Of a DNA stretch of 47,099 nt, positions 7,163-15,763 are shown piece by piece; positions within the stretch are counted from its first letter, which is position 1; every line of letters begins with the position of its first letter. The stretch is from positions 1 through 47,099 of the forward strand of contig JAPOVL010000012.1 of the NCBI GenBank assembly GCA_026708115.1. Direction: 5' to 3'. The notes beneath the pieces were generated by a model. That model ran no database searches. It was not told the origin of the DNA and worked only from the letters and a program-made list of their open reading frames with translations. This stretch comes from Chloroflexota bacterium. Its GTDB lineage: Bacteria; Chloroflexota; Anaerolineae; Aggregatilineales; Phototrophicaceae. The position numbers were made by a program, and so were the translations under genes.

Positions 7163-7472
7163 AAACATGCCAGTAGCCATAGCGACAGAGTTAAAGAAGC
7201 GGGGTATAGACGCTGTCACCGTTAGTGACCTCAGAGAATTCGGAGACGACGATAGGAATCATCTGCGGCGGGCAACCGAGCAGAGACCTGTGCTATGCAC
7301 ATTTGACAGTGATTATCTTAAAATTGCCGGCGAGGGTAGTCCACACGCTGGTATTATATTCGGCCAACAGGAAGAAGACGTTCACAATATCGGAAAGTGG
7401 GTGTTGCGCTTGTCCGAATTCCATGAGTATTTGAATTCGGACGACATGACGGATCATGTGGAATACTTGTAG
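7125..7472 (+). CDS. DUF5615 PIN-like toxin, copy B
   Basis: 115 residues from a GTG at 7125 (the adjacent TTG at 7128 is an equally good start). 'IRYYFDENMPVAIATELKKR' with the Asp-Glu-Asn, 'RPVLCTFDSDYLKIA' and 'PHAGIIFGQ' mark the DUF5615 PIN-like fold and its presumed acidic metal ligands. It is much more diverged from copy A (about one third identity by eye) than the antitoxins are from each other. That could mean different toxin specificity or recombination between antitoxin genes. It is convergent with the dehydrogenase gene, whose stop lies 66 nt beyond. Confidence 0.85.
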   Translation: MLAADEIRYYFDENMPVAIATELKKRGIDAVTVSDLREFGDDDRNHLRRATEQRPVLCTFDSDYLKIAGEGSPHAGIIFGQQEEDVHNIGKWVLRLSEFHEYLNSDDMTDHVEYL

Positions 7473-7537
7473 GCGTTTGCCAGCGAGTTCCCGCAATTGC
7501 GCGCCGATGGACACAGTGCAAGGCGAAGGTATTTTGC

Positions 7538-8824
7538 CTACTTTGGCATAGCACCATACCGTCTCACCCGCAAATCGCATTGCTCCTTGTGCCCCATGAA
7601 ACCTTCGAGATCACAGAGGCGGCTGCCATATTCGCCGATGACGACGCTCGCTTCCTCCGTCACGCGCTGATAGGTCACGGTTTTGATAAACTTGCCGACC
7701 CACAATCCGCCGGTGTAACGACCGGCTTTCTTGGTGGGCAGGGTGTGATTGGTGCCGATAATCTTGTCGCCATAGGCGACGTTGGTCTCTGGACCCAGGA
7801 AGAGCGCGCCGTAGTTGCTCAGGTTTTCCAGGAAATAATCGGGATCGCGCGTGAGCACCTCGACGTGCTCGCTGGCGATCTCGTCGGCGACCGCGACCAT
7901 TTCTTCGTCGGTGTCGACCAAGATCACTTCGCCGTAGTCGCGCCAGGCTGCGCCGGCCAAATCGGCGGTCGGCAGCGTCTCCAGCTGGCGACCGATCTCC
8001 GCTTCAATGCTCTCGGCTAATGAAGCGCTCGTGGTCAGCAGCACCGCGGGGGATGTCGGACCGTGTTCGGCCTGCCCCAGCAGATCCGTCGCGCAGATTT
8101 CGGCATCGGCGGTTTCGTCAGCGATCACCAGCACTTCGGTAGGTCCCGCCAACAGGTCGATGCCGACCAAGCCGAAAAGCTGCCGTTTGGCTTCGGCGAC
8201 ATAGGCGTTGCCGGGGCCGACGATCATATCGACGGGTTCGATGCCCAAAGCGCCGTAGGCCAAGGCGGCCAGGGCTTGTACGCCGCCCAGAAGGTAGATT
8301 TCGTCCGCCCCGCCAAAGTGTATGGCCGCGACTGTGGCCGCGGGAATCTCGCCTTTAATCGGCGGCGTACAGGCAATAACTTCCTTGACACCGGCCGCTT
8401 TGGCGGTCACGGTACTCATATGCGCCGACGCAACCATCGGGTAACGCCCGCCCGGCACGTAGCAGCCGACCCGGTTGACGGGTATGTTCTTGTGCCCGAG
8501 GACGACGCCGGGCAGGGTCTCTACTTCAACATCCTGCAGCGCCGCGCGTTGTACTTTGGCAAAGTTGCGAATCTGTTCCTGGGCGAATTTGATGTCGGAG
8601 ACCGCCTGATCGGGCAGACTGGTAATGATTTCTTCGATTTGGTCGTTCGACAATTTGAAGCTGGCCGGATCCCAGTTATCGAATTTCCGCGACAGCTCAC
8701 GAACCGCTTGGTCTCCGCGCGCTTGAATATCCGCCAGGATCCCACGGACGGTGTGTTGCACTGCGGCATCGGCGTCGGCTTTTTGCTCGACTGACTTGCC
8801 CTTCTTAAGGTAGCGAATCGCCAT
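7538..8824 (-). CDS. HisD-superfamily dehydrogenase, HpsN-like (sulfopropanediol or related alcohol dehydrogenase)
   Basis: 428 residues from the ATG at 8824, which has CAGGAG 10 nt upstream (a TTG 9 nt earlier is less likely). The fold is that of zinc- and NAD-dependent histidinol dehydrogenase. Zn ligands correspond to Q251 and H254 (GQAEHGP), D353 ([10 protein letters not shown]) and H412 (FMGHKE); the catalytic Glu-His pair is E319-H320 (ASEHVEV). Details depart from biosynthetic HisD: '[20 protein letters not shown]' (105-124), '[20 protein letters not shown]' (360-379) and 'TYQRV' are hallmarks I associate with the HpsN group that oxidises 2,3-dihydroxypropane-1-sulfonate. No other his gene is nearby. 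It is the last gene of an operon behind a MetE-like and a cupin gene (47-nt gap), which supports a catabolic role. The substrate is unproven. Confidence 0.85.
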   Translation of the reverse strand: MAIRYLKKGKSVEQKADADAAVQHTVRGILADIQARGDQAVRELSRKFDNWDPASFKLSNDQIEEIITSLPDQAVSDIKFAQEQIRNFAKVQRAALQDVEVETLPGVVLGHKNIPVNRVGCYVPGGRYPMVASAHMSTVTAKAAGVKEVIACTPPIKGEIPAATVAAIHFGGADEIYLLGGVQALAALAYGALGIEPVDMIVGPGNAYVAEAKRQLFGLVGIDLLAGPTEVLVIADETADAEICATDLLGQAEHGPTSPAVLLTTSASLAESIEAEIGRQLETLPTADLAGAAWRDYGEVILVDTDEEMVAVADEIASEHVEVLTRDPDYFLENLSNYGALFLGPETNVAYGDKIIGTNHTLPTKKAGRYTGGLWVGKFIKTVTYQRVTEEASVVIGEYGSRLCDLEGFMGHKEQCDLRVRRYGAMPK

Positions 8825-8871
8825 TCGGCTCAATCTCCTGCAAGCTCGTCAATCACATGGTTGGCCCGCGC

Positions 8872-10020
8872 TTAATCCCAGAGTCGTTCGCTGGCGATGC
8901 GCGCGCCTTCCGCCAGCGATCCCAATTTGGCATAAGCGATATCGGGATGTATCGCGCCGAAGCCGGCAAAGGTGCCAAAGCCACAATCGGTGCCGGCGAT
9001 GACCCGTTCCTTGCCAACGATCCGGCTGAAGCGCTCGATACGCTGCGCCACCAGTTGCGGATGTTCCACAAAGTTGGTTGTGGTATCAAGCGTACCCGGG
9101 ATGAGGATCTTGTCATCGGGGATATCGGCTTCGGCCCAGATCGCCCATTCATGTTGATGGCGCGGGTTGGCGCCCTCGAATTGAATCGCCTGTGGCTTGG
9201 CGGAGAAAACAATGTCGATAATCTCGCGCAGATCAACATCGTGGTGGTGGGGTCCCTCGTAGTTTCCCCAGCAGATGTGTATGCGCGCGCGATCGGCTGG
9301 CACGTTTTCCAAAGCATAATTCAAAGCTTCGACTTGGGCCAGCGCCGCTTTCTTGAAGGTGGCGATATCGGCATCGCGGAAGCGGATATGCCGGCCCAAA
9401 GCCAGATCCGGGCAATCTACCTGCAAAACCAAGCCGGCCTCGGTGATCTTCTCGTATTCGACCCGCATCACGTCCGCCAGCGCGCCCAGGTATTGCTCGT
9501 CGTCGGCATAATATTCATTGGGCTGGAAGACGGCGATGACCCCGGGCGATGCCGCATTCATAAAGGCCTCTTCGGCGCCGGACTCGTCCTTGGCCGACAA
9601 GAGATTGGCGATATCTTTCTCCAGCGGCGACAGGTCTTTGATCTTTATTTCGCCACGAACAACAGGACGATGGTACTTCGGGGTACCGCCGGCCTCGGCC
9701 AGCCGCTGCTTGTAAGCCGGGAAATCGTCAAGGTCTTTCGGCGTGGCGCGCGGCACATCGGCGATCTCGAAGCCAGTAAAGCGGTGACGGATATAGGTGG
9801 CGTAACTGATCTTGCTCATTTCGCCATCGCTGATGACGTCGACGCCGGCCTCCACCTGCTTCGCGGCCACCTCGCGCACCGCGCGTCCCATCACGCGGTC
9901 GAATTCGGCGGCGTCGTACACTTCGCCCTGGTCCTGCGCAAACAACTGATCCACCACATACTGCGGGCGCGGCATGCTGCCCACATGCGTCGTCAAGATG
10001 CGCTCGGTGCTCGTCTTCAT
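8872..10020 (-). CDS. MetE C-terminal-domain-like zinc methyl/alkyl-transfer protein
   Basis: 382 residues corresponding to only the catalytic C-terminal barrel of cobalamin-independent methionine synthase. The zinc site is complete: H248 and C250 (IHICWGN), E282 (IQFEGANP) and C346 (AGTDCGFGT). The N-terminal opening 'ILTTHVGSMPRP' is typical of the family. Stand-alone MetE-like proteins include epoxyalkane:coenzyme M transferase and core-MetE enzymes that move alkyl groups to or from thiols; the N-terminal folate-binding half of true MetE is missing. The cupin gene's TGA is separated from this ATG by a single base, so translation is probably coupled. With the HpsN-like dehydrogenase downstream, an organosulfur catabolic function is a reasonable inference; methionine synthesis is less likely. 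Confidence 0.85.
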   Translation of the reverse strand: MKTSTERILTTHVGSMPRPQYVVDQLFAQDQGEVYDAAEFDRVMGRAVREVAAKQVEAGVDVISDGEMSKISYATYIRHRFTGFEIADVPRATPKDLDDFPAYKQRLAEAGGTPKYHRPVVRGEIKIKDLSPLEKDIANLLSAKDESGAEEAFMNAASPGVIAVFQPNEYYADDEQYLGALADVMRVEYEKITEAGLVLQVDCPDLALGRHIRFRDADIATFKKAALAQVEALNYALENVPADRARIHICWGNYEGPHHHDVDLREIIDIVFSAKPQAIQFEGANPRHQHEWAIWAEADIPDDKILIPGTLDTTTNFVEHPQLVAQRIERFSRIVGKERVIAGTDCGFGTFAGFGAIHPDIAYAKLGSLAEGARIASERLWD

Positions 10021-10021
10021 A

Positions 10022-10693
10022 TCATTTGTCCTTCACGAATTGCGGCGGACGGTAGTCCTGCAAATCGACGCCGGTCAACTCGCGGAATTGCTCGCGCAAG
10101 AAGGCATCTTGCCGCGCCTTCTGGGCTTCATAGTCGGGCGGGTGCACCATCTTGCCTTTGGCGTCCGCTTCATAGCCATTGCGCAGGGCGGCTTCTTCAA
10201 TCTGGGGCGACCAGTAGGGATCCTTGCCCTCAAAAACTTCGTGCGATTCCAACACAGCGTAGAACCAGCCGATCGAATCGCCACTGTATTCAAAACTGCG
10301 ATACATCCCCGGCGGCAGCGAGATCATATCCCATTCGTTCAAAACGAACTGGCCTTCGACTTTTTCGGGATCATCCTCGTTCCCCCAATAAAAGGTAAAG
10401 GGGCCGGTAAGGATGAAAAAGGACTCGGTGTAGTCGTGCGTATGCCAGGCAGGCCCACAGCCGGGCGGCGCCCAACACATACCGATTTGATAGCGATGGG
10501 GTTCGGTAATCGCCCGTTTGATACTGTAGTCCGGGTTCTCGGCCGCGGTATCGCCGATCACAGCGTAATTCATGCGATGATGACGGGGCAGCATGCTGTC
10601 GATGAACATGATGGGGATGCCCTTGTGTTTGAGCTCGTCAAAGCGCATGACCCGCGCCGCCATACTCTCTTGTGTTTGCTTGGGATGTTCCAT
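10022..10693 (-). CDS. Cupin-domain protein, first gene of dehydrogenase operon
   Basis: 223 residues. Cupin motif 1 is present: P-A-W-H84-T-H86-D-Y-T-E90-S-F-F-I-L-T-G97, giving the His-x-His and Glu metal ligands. Motif 2 ('WDMISLPPGMYRSFEYSG') has Arg/Ser where the fourth ligand His usually sits, so the metal site may be three-coordinate or altered. A C-terminal helical extension ('AQKARQDAFLREQFRELTG') is not part of the cupin barrel. Cupins act as dioxygenases, isomerases or small-molecule binders; the reaction cannot be read. The ATG at 10693 follows CAGGAGATCC. It leads a three-gene operon with the MetE-like and HpsN-like genes, suggesting it acts on the same small-molecule substrate. 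Confidence 0.8.
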   Translation of the reverse strand: MEHPKQTQESMAARVMRFDELKHKGIPIMFIDSMLPRHHRMNYAVIGDTAAENPDYSIKRAITEPHRYQIGMCWAPPGCGPAWHTHDYTESFFILTGPFTFYWGNEDDPEKVEGQFVLNEWDMISLPPGMYRSFEYSGDSIGWFYAVLESHEVFEGKDPYWSPQIEEAALRNGYEADAKGKMVHPPDYEAQKARQDAFLREQFRELTGVDLQDYRPPQFVKDK

Positions 10694-10800
10694 ATTTCGG
10701 ATCTCCTGGAAAAGCCTATTTTTGAGAACATAAGCGCAAGAAGCCTAATCAAAAAGCGCGCCTTTGTCAAATCAGCGAACGGGCGCGGGCGTATTTCGAC

Positions 10801-11450
10801 ATTTTGGCAGAATGGTATAAGTTGCATGCGAATGAAGCGCAATTGGTCCTCACATGCTCGGAAGTTGCCCTGATTTTGCCCCTTTTTTGTGTAACAGTAT
10901 AGATACAGTATGTATACGGGGGGGGGGGGGGGGTACCCCCCTTCCAGATCTGAGGACAGGACAGTTTTTCCTTGGGCAGACGGCCGCGACAATACCTGCC
11001 AATTTTGGCTTGTATTCGGGCGACCCAAGGGTCCGGTCGATACTGACCGGCGACAGTGACCGCCGGTCGCCCCTGCAGCTTTTGTCATAAGAGATGCCTG
11101 GCGATTGACGTAGCTTTCGGTTTCAAGTTTCTTCGTCTTTGTCCAGTTGCGGAGGCAACAATCTGTTTTCGGAGATTAGCGCCTCTTTTTGGACGTTGTA
11201 GCTTCGTTTGAGCCGGGCGCCGGGTTTGGAAAGCAGCGGCTCAGGCTGGGCGGCCCGGTGTGTTGCACCTTCGTATGATAGAGCAAGGCGGGAAGAAAGG
11301 GCGACTATATGGACGCAGTTTCGGCATAGAGTCGGGGGTTAGCGGTCGGGGCAGCGAGTTAGTTGACAAAATGTGTCCGCCGGCTGGTTTCTACAGTTTT
11401 TGTGGTTGAGGGTGGGCGATGGGGGCTCGTCAATAATCTGAAATACACCC
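10801..11450 (-). mobile_element. 650-bp transposon relic, inverted copy 1 (with poly-G/palindrome repeat)
   Basis: Reverse-complemented, this stretch matches 39798-40455 almost throughout with scattered substitutions and small indels. From the folC side it contains a short conserved reading frame ending at TAA (11339-11341), a second open stretch to TGA (11123-11125), and GGGGCGAC/GTCGCCC hairpins near 11010-11070. The end motif CTGAGGACAGGACAG lies at 10950-10964. Beyond it are a 16-G run (10918-10933) next to GTACCCCC and the 21-bp palindrome at 10897-10917, then tail sequence to 10801. The CTGAGGACAGGACAG end is shared with the MITE-like elements in this window, so the block looks like the 3' part of a decayed autonomous element. 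It begins 35 nt after the folC stop. Confidence 0.8.
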
Positions 11451-11484
11451 AACGGGCGCCAAGAGTGACAGCACAAACCTTCCT

Positions 11485-12876
11485 TCAGAGCTGAGTCGTA
11501 TCCACATTCCAGATCAACATGCATTCGCCGACCAACATGAGCGAGACGGCCAGCAAAATCGTGCCCGATTCGCCCGTGAACTCGCGCGCCACATCCAACG
11601 CATCTCTCAAGCTGTCGGTATACGTAGCATCGGCGCCCAAAACCTGTGCAGCTCGCAGCGCGTCCGCGCGGGACGGAAAGCGCGTGTTGGGATTGATATC
11701 CGTTTCAGTAATGATCAGCTTCTTGCTGACACGGGCCATGACCCCGTAGACACCTGCATAATCACGATCGCGCGGGACCCCGACGATGGCCGCGACCGGG
11801 TCGGATAGCCGCGGTTGGACACTTTCGATGAAGGACTCTGCCGAAGGTACTGTGATTGCACCGTCCACATATATCGCAGGCCCTTGGTCCAGCTTTTGGA
11901 CGCGACCGAACCACTTGACCTGTGCCAAGCCGGAGCGAATCGATTCCAGGTATCCTTCGTCTTCAAGAGCTGGTGCGCTTAGTCGCGCTTGCAGAGTCTC
12001 TACGGCAGCAATTGCCAGCGAGGCATTCTCAATTTGATAGCGCCCGAGCAATGGCAGCAGCATCTCGCCGTAAGGCGCCAGGCGAATCAACTGGCCGCCG
12101 TCTGTGTCGGCCTGCAATTGCGCGCGATCGTTCTCATCCAGAAAATGAATGCTTGCCCCTTGCAATTCTGCTTCCCGCCGCAAGATGGCTGCCGCCTGCG
12201 ACGGTTGCGCCGCGCTGAGCGCGACGCCAGCGCTGGGTATGATCCCCGCTTTGTGCCAGGCGATTCTTTCCAGTGTGTCACCCAGCAAAGCCGTATGTTC
12301 CAGAAGTATGGGCGCGAACACAGCCAGCCGGTTCGGCACAACCGCAATGTCGTCGAAGCGGCCTCCGCGACCGACTTCCAACAGGGCTATTTCCACTCGC
12401 TTTTCAGCAAAGTACCCCAGCGCCATCGCCAGGAATATGCCCTGGGGGCTGAGATACTGCCGTCCGGGCAAGTTTCCGGTCACCGCATCGATATGCGGTC
12501 GCAAGTCGTTGAGGATGCGCAAGAAGTCATCATTCGGGATCATGCGCCCGTTGACGCGGATTCGCTCGTTCCAATGGACCAGGTGTGGACTGGTTACCAT
12601 GCCGACGCGATAGCCAAGCGCTTGCAGCAACCTGGCCATGATAGAGACGACAGAGCCTTTGCCGCGGCTCCCCGTGATGACTACGAATTCGCTGGGGGCG
12701 GCTGGCAGATTCGCGAGGCGCAGCAGTTTAGTCGTTGCAGCGGTGTCTCGCGTATCTTCGTCCAAGCCGCGCGGCGCATCATCCAGGCGCCGGCGTGTCC
12801 GGAATATGTAATCAAGCGCCGCTTCTTTCGAGTGAAACACTAGCTGTACCCATGACTTGCCGATGGCAGCGATCAT
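11485..12876 (-). CDS. folC: Folylpolyglutamate synthase / dihydrofolate synthase family ligase
   Basis: 463 residues of the Mur-ligase superfamily. The ATP P-loop is TGSRGKGS (68-75) instead of the common TGTNGKGS. 'MVTSPHLVHWNERIRVNG' follows, then 'LLEVGRGGRFD' and 'IAWHKAGIIP', the Mg/ATP and folate-domain signatures, and a C-terminal Rossmann-like domain with 'VDGAITVPSAESFIES' and 'VGVPRDRDYAG'. FolC adds glutamate to dihydropteroate and/or folates. The Gly-Arg-Gly-Gly-Arg and Ser-Arg variants resemble a divergent FolC branch, so another amide ligase role is possible. The ATG overlaps the stop of a 37-codon ORF (ATGA) and has no ribosome site of its own, so its translation likely depends on that leader. 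The 650-bp relic starts 35 nt downstream. Confidence 0.82.
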   Translation of the reverse strand: MIAAIGKSWVQLVFHSKEAALDYIFRTRRRLDDAPRGLDEDTRDTAATTKLLRLANLPAAPSEFVVITGSRGKGSVVSIMARLLQALGYRVGMVTSPHLVHWNERIRVNGRMIPNDDFLRILNDLRPHIDAVTGNLPGRQYLSPQGIFLAMALGYFAEKRVEIALLEVGRGGRFDDIAVVPNRLAVFAPILLEHTALLGDTLERIAWHKAGIIPSAGVALSAAQPSQAAAILRREAELQGASIHFLDENDRAQLQADTDGGQLIRLAPYGEMLLPLLGRYQIENASLAIAAVETLQARLSAPALEDEGYLESIRSGLAQVKWFGRVQKLDQGPAIYVDGAITVPSAESFIESVQPRLSDPVAAIVGVPRDRDYAGVYGVMARVSKKLIITETDINPNTRFPSRADALRAAQVLGADATYTDSLRDALDVAREFTGESGTILLAVSLMLVGECMLIWNVDTTQL

Positions 12877-12986
12877 AACTGATGTTTTGCGACATCCCTA
12901 GCCGTGTCCAGAGACTCGGCGCGATATGGCTCCGCATTCAGCCGCGCAGGGTCAAACGATTTCGTGTATACCTCTAACGAGTACAT
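12873..12986 (-). CDS. 37-codon leader ORF translationally coupled to folC
   Basis: The ATG at 12986 is preceded by GGGGAGGAATT, the strongest ribosome site in this area. The frame encodes MYSLEVYTKSFDPARLN and continues to ARDVAKHQL with a TGA that overlaps the folC ATG as ATGA. No known domain. On the minus strand a promoter-like TTGCAA-15-TATACT (about 13036 to 13011) stands about 25 nt upstream. The arrangement argues that ribosomes load here and reinitiate at folC. Alternatively the small product is itself functional. Confidence 0.6.
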   Translation of the reverse strand: MYSLEVYTKSFDPARLNAEPYRAESLDTARDVAKHQL

Positions 12987-13053
12987 AATTCCTCCCCAGG
13001 CCAAAGGTTTGATAGTATAAGAGGCTAAATGTTCTTGCAAAATACGAGCGAAA

Positions 13054-14565
13054 ATGAGCGAAACCAAGAAATTATCGGGAAGTGACGCCAGGCGCGCCGC
13101 GCGCAATGTCAGTGCCCTAGTCGTGGCGAGCGTGATCAGCAAAGGAGCGCTCTTCGTCTGGCAATTGGTTTTGTTCGCCTGGCTTGGCGCCCACGACTAC
13201 GGCATTTATGGAACAGTCGGCGGCTTGATGGTCATTGCCGGTTCCGTCACCAGCTTCGGCATGAGCCTGATTGTGATCCGCGATGTGGCGCGCGAACCAG
13301 ATAAAGCCGGCGGCTATTGGTCCGCGATGGTATTTTGGCAAACTGCCCTGGCGTTGATCGCATACGTCGGAATCAACAGTTTTTCCGTCGTATACGACGA
13401 GGCACTGCGCGGTTTTGTGGCGCTGGCCGGCTTAAACCTCTTCGTAGACCTCTTTGGAAACACAGGTTACGACCTGCTGCTGGCTCGCGAGGAAATGCTC
13501 AAGACCTCCTTGGTGGAGATCGCGCATATCTTGCTGCGGATTGGACTGGCGGTCCTGGCGCTGGTCTTGGGCTGGGGATTACTGGGGATATACGGCGCTG
13601 CGATCGCGTCCGGTTTGCTCCGCTCGCTGGTCTTGTTGGCGCTCAACTGGGGCGACGGTTTGCGCCCGACCTTCCCTATCGACCGGGGCATAAGCAGGCC
13701 GCTGTTGGTCAACAGCTTGCCTCTGGCCGCCTCGGCCTTTTTGACCTTGGCCTACCAACATACGGACAAACTCATGACCACCGGCATCCTGGGTGTTGAG
13801 GGCACCGGATATCTGACTGTCGCCTTTGTCATCAACTTCGGCGTGATCGAGCTTTTCAGCACGACCGTCCTGGTGGCGGCTTATCCGCTGCTGTCACGCT
13901 ATCATGGCGAGGGCAAGAATCCGATTTTTGGTTTCTTGATCGAGAAGCTGACACTTTATATGGTCGTCATCGGATTGCCGCTGGCGCTTTTCGTCAGCTT
14001 GCTGGCGCCTGACGCGATCAGCTCGTTTTTTGGGGAGCAGAACGCGGTCACCGCGGGCATTCTGAGTATTCTGATCTGGTATACGGCGATCACGATGATC
14101 GGCAATGTCTTCAGCAAAGCCATGCTGATTCAGAATCGTCAGCGGCTCCTGCTTGTCTTCCGCGCCCTGGGACTAGGGCTGAACATCGCGCTTAATACGA
14201 TCCTGCTGACGGCGTGGGGAGATCCACGCGGCGCCGCGGTCGCCTCAGTCATTTCCGAATCGCTGGTGCTGATTCTACTGTTTTCGTCCTTTGCCGCGGC
14301 CGGTTTTCAATGGCGACGGATCGCGAACAGCGTATTGCGTCTGCTGCTCATCGCCGGGCCAGTTGCTCTGCTCATGATCGGCATGCGCGGCATTCATTTC
14401 TTGCCGGCGCTATTGACCGGGCTAATCGCCTACATTCTGAGCATGCATATCGTCCGGGTCTTCAATAGCGAAGACATGGACCTGCTGTACAGACTGGTCG
14501 CGGCTTTACCCGGCGGTAGCCTGGTGCTGCGCTTCTGGAAGCGCGATATCGTTTTGAGTTGGTGA
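13054..14565 (+). CDS. Polysaccharide flippase (MOP superfamily, Wzx/MATE-like)
   Basis: 503 residues with about 12-14 predicted membrane segments. The start 'VVASVISKGALFVWQLVLFA' then 'HDYGIYGTVGGLMVIAGSVT' is the typical N-terminus of the oligosaccharide/lipid-II flippase family. These proteins move undecaprenyl-linked sugars across the inner membrane. It is divergent from the folC leader by 67 bp and lies 7 nt before a glycosyltransferase start, so the two form an envelope-polysaccharide pair. Length fits the family. The exact lipid-linked substrate is unknown. The Shine-Dalgarno is weak (GAGCG). Confidence 0.87.
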   Translation: MSETKKLSGSDARRAARNVSALVVASVISKGALFVWQLVLFAWLGAHDYGIYGTVGGLMVIAGSVTSFGMSLIVIRDVAREPDKAGGYWSAMVFWQTALALIAYVGINSFSVVYDEALRGFVALAGLNLFVDLFGNTGYDLLLAREEMLKTSLVEIAHILLRIGLAVLALVLGWGLLGIYGAAIASGLLRSLVLLALNWGDGLRPTFPIDRGISRPLLVNSLPLAASAFLTLAYQHTDKLMTTGILGVEGTGYLTVAFVINFGVIELFSTTVLVAAYPLLSRYHGEGKNPIFGFLIEKLTLYMVVIGLPLALFVSLLAPDAISSFFGEQNAVTAGILSILIWYTAITMIGNVFSKAMLIQNRQRLLLVFRALGLGLNIALNTILLTAWGDPRGAAVASVISESLVLILLFSSFAAAGFQWRRIANSVLRLLLIAGPVALLMIGMRGIHFLPALLTGLIAYILSMHIVRVFNSEDMDLLYRLVAALPGGSLVLRFWKRDIVLSW

Positions 14566-14572
14566 CAAAGCA

Positions 14573-15760
14573 GTGCACATCTTGCATGTGACGCCCTATT
14601 ACCAACCGGCTTATGCCTATGGCGGCGTGGTGCGGGCAGCCGAAGGCATGGCGGCAGCGCTTGTCGCCAGCGGGCACCTGGTCACAGTTTTGACCACAGA
14701 CGCCCTGGATCAAACTACTCGGTATCAGGGACCCGCAGAGGAAGAGATTGACGGCGTAAGAATCTTTCGACGGCCGAATCTATCTATTCGGCTGCGTGGC
14801 CGGCTCAACCTTTCTACGCCGCGCAGCATGAAGCGGACGGCTGTGTCCATTTTGCCAACCGTTGACATCTTGCACGTTCACGAATTCCGCACGGTTGAAA
14901 ACCTGCTGGTCACGCCGGTTGCGCGGGCGCTTGGCATACCAATCGTGCTATCTCCCCATGGAACGCTGAATGTGACCACGGGACGGGGACGCCTCAAAGC
15001 CGCCTGGGACCGGCTGCTTTCCCCCGCGGTCGCCCAAAGCATCGACCACGTGATCGCTTTGACGGAAACGGAGCTCAACGAGGTCAAGGACATTTGGGCG
15101 CAATTCGGCAAGCGTCGCAAGCCTACGGATTTCAGCGTCGTTCCCAACGGTGTTGATCTGAAGGAACTCACAGATTTGCCGCCAGCCCGAGACTTCCGCC
15201 AACGCTACGGCCTGGCCGACGCGCCAACGGTCCTGTATATGGGCCGTCTGCAAGCGAGAAAGGGCGTGGATGTACTTGTCCGCGCTTTTCAGCGCGCCCA
15301 AGTCGAGCATGCGCGCCTGCTGATCGCCGGACCCGACGAAGGCATGCTATCACAGGCGCGGGCATTGGCGTCTGGGGATTCCCGCATTGTCTTTACGGGA
15401 TATCTAGGCAGCGACGAGCGCTTGGAAGCCTTGTCCGCAAGTGATGTCTTCGCTCTGCCCGCGAGAGGCGAAGGCTTGTCAATGGCCGTGCTGGAAGCGC
15501 TGGCGAGCGGGATGCCAGCCCTCATTTCGCCGGGCTGCAATATGCCGGAGGTCGAGACCGCCGGCGCCGGATTTGTGGCCGATGCGACAGTCGATGCTGT
15601 CGCGGTCAAGTTGCGGGAATTGCTGGTCGACGCGGATTTGCGCGGGCGCATGGGTATGGCGGCGCGGCAGCTCGTTGCGGAGCGATATACCTGGGAGGTA
15701 GTCGGGAAACAACTCGAGTCGGTATATTTGCAACTGCAGCATAATAAGCTACAAAGGTGA
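14573..15760 (+). CDS. Family 4 glycosyltransferase
   Basis: 395 residues from a GTG at 14573. GT-B fold: the N-terminal half starts 'HILHVTPYYQPAYAYGGVVR' with the Gly-Gly loop. The C-terminal half has 'VLYMGRLQARKGVDVLVRAF' and 'LLIAGPDEG' (nucleotide-sugar site), then the E-x7-E region 'ARGEGLSMAVLEALASGMP', as in GT4 retaining transferases. It probably adds a sugar at the cytoplasmic face during synthesis of an envelope glycan exported by the neighbouring flippase. It ends just before the operator-like region of the ImmA gene. No defect seen. Confidence 0.9.
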   Translation: MHILHVTPYYQPAYAYGGVVRAAEGMAAALVASGHLVTVLTTDALDQTTRYQGPAEEEIDGVRIFRRPNLSIRLRGRLNLSTPRSMKRTAVSILPTVDILHVHEFRTVENLLVTPVARALGIPIVLSPHGTLNVTTGRGRLKAAWDRLLSPAVAQSIDHVIALTETELNEVKDIWAQFGKRRKPTDFSVVPNGVDLKELTDLPPARDFRQRYGLADAPTVLYMGRLQARKGVDVLVRAFQRAQVEHARLLIAGPDEGMLSQARALASGDSRIVFTGYLGSDERLEALSASDVFALPARGEGLSMAVLEALASGMPALISPGCNMPEVETAGAGFVADATVDAVAVKLRELLVDADLRGRMGMAARQLVAERYTWEVVGKQLESVYLQLQHNKLQR

Positions 15761-15763
15761 AAC

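Noticed and set aside
7538..8824. Biosynthetic histidinol dehydrogenase (hisD)
   Set aside because: HpsN-type motifs, lack of neighbouring his genes and the operon with MetE-like and cupin genes favour a catabolic dehydrogenase, though this is not proven.
8857..10398. 513-codon open frame on the plus strand opposite the MetE-like and cupin genes
   Set aside because: It is the antisense shadow of two clearly conserved genes in GC-rich DNA; no ribosome site or domain.
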